Shown here: one piece after another, positions 14,678 through 14,791 of the stretch
Position numbering within the stretch: position 1 is the stretch's first letter
Layout: each line of letters begins with the position of its first letter
Source: Flavobacteriaceae bacterium
Lineage (GTDB): Bacteria > Bacteroidota > Bacteroidia > Flavobacteriales > Flavobacteriaceae
DNA: 14,791 nucleotides
Assembly: GCA_014763515.1 (NCBI GenBank)
Contig: JACXVH010000016.1
Span: 1 to 14,791 of the forward strand
Direction of reading: 5' to 3'
Notes under the pieces: model-generated
The model's database searches: none
The model's input: the letters and a program-made list of their open reading frames with translations, nothing else
Told to the model about the DNA's origin: nothing
Position numbers and translations under genes: made by a program

Positions 14678-14699
14678 ACGGTTCACTTTCGTAAACCGT
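14678..14699 (-). terminator. Rho-independent terminator of the upstream minus-strand gene
   Basis: On the minus strand ACGGTT (14699-14694) pairs with AACCGT (14683-14678) around a 10-base loop, preceded by AAAAG and followed by TTTTTATTT. It lies about 33 bases after the stop at 14732 and before the hydrolase start, so it should end the transcript of the partial gene at the window edge. Flanking A and T runs could lengthen the stem and make it partly bidirectional. Confidence 0.6.
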
Positions 14700-14731
14700 C
14701 TTTTCTCTTTCTTCTTGTATCTTTTCTCTAA

Positions 14732-14791
14732 TTAAGCATTCATAATCGATTCAATTTCTTCAACTGTAATAGGAATATTTTTCATTAAGTT
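14732..14791 (-). CDS. C-terminal end of an unidentified gene, cut by the window edge
   Basis: The last 19 codons of a minus-strand frame read NLMKNIPITVEEIESIMNA followed by TAA (14734-14732). The frame is open to the window edge, the acidic, helix-like tail looks like a natural protein end, and a terminator follows about 33 bases later. These facts together support a real gene. Too little is visible to assign a family, and I do not recognise it. Confidence 0.55.
   Translation of the reverse strand, partial: NLMKNIPITVEEIESIMNA

Noticed and set aside
1..14791. CRISPR arrays, defence genes, phage genes, tRNA or rRNA
   Set aside because: No regularly spaced direct repeats, no tRNA-like cloverleaf and no conserved rRNA segments were seen; the coding content is housekeeping and nutrient uptake apart from the IS remnant.

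Overview
The window looks like chromosomal DNA from a flavobacterium (family Flavobacteriaceae, probably Flavobacterium or a near relative). The DNA is strongly AT-rich and start codons lack clear Shine-Dalgarno sequences. Secretion signals often end just before a Gln. There is a lipid A gene (lpxB), a Bacteroidetes-type S9 dipeptidyl peptidase and a short ComEC. No tRNA, rRNA or CRISPR array was seen.

Layout. (1) 1-307 is a small graveyard on the minus strand: the 5' end of a secreted two-component-type beta-propeller gene, broken by a one-base frameshift and then cut off by what looks like the end of an ISL3-like insertion sequence that runs out of the window. (2) 308-512 is a gene-free leader region. 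(3) 513-6713 is a plus-strand cluster: dipeptidyl peptidase IV, two tandem POT-family peptide transporters and a secreted thioredoxin-fold protein. It reads as a peptide-scavenging unit: the peptidase cuts X-Pro dipeptides from peptides outside the inner membrane and the POT carriers import di/tripeptides. It ends at a hairpin terminator at 6733-6765 that lies inside the 3' end of the convergent comEC gene. (4) 6714-11499 is a compact minus-strand operon, read surE, a small membrane protein, lpxB, an NlpC/P60 lipoprotein, comEC. (5) A divergent tail-specific protease (prc/ctp) is read on the plus strand to 13821. (6) A minus-strand alpha/beta hydrolase converges on it, with a second terminator-like hairpin partly inside coding sequence. 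(7) A terminator and the last 19 codons of another minus-strand gene close the window.

Most genes are ordinary and well preserved. I found no convincing new multi-gene system. The points most worth checking are the IS-broken sensor remnant at the left edge, the self-contained Pro-dipeptide uptake cluster, ComEC's degenerate C-terminal domain without a metal site, and terminators built into the coding 3' ends of opposing genes at both convergent junctions.
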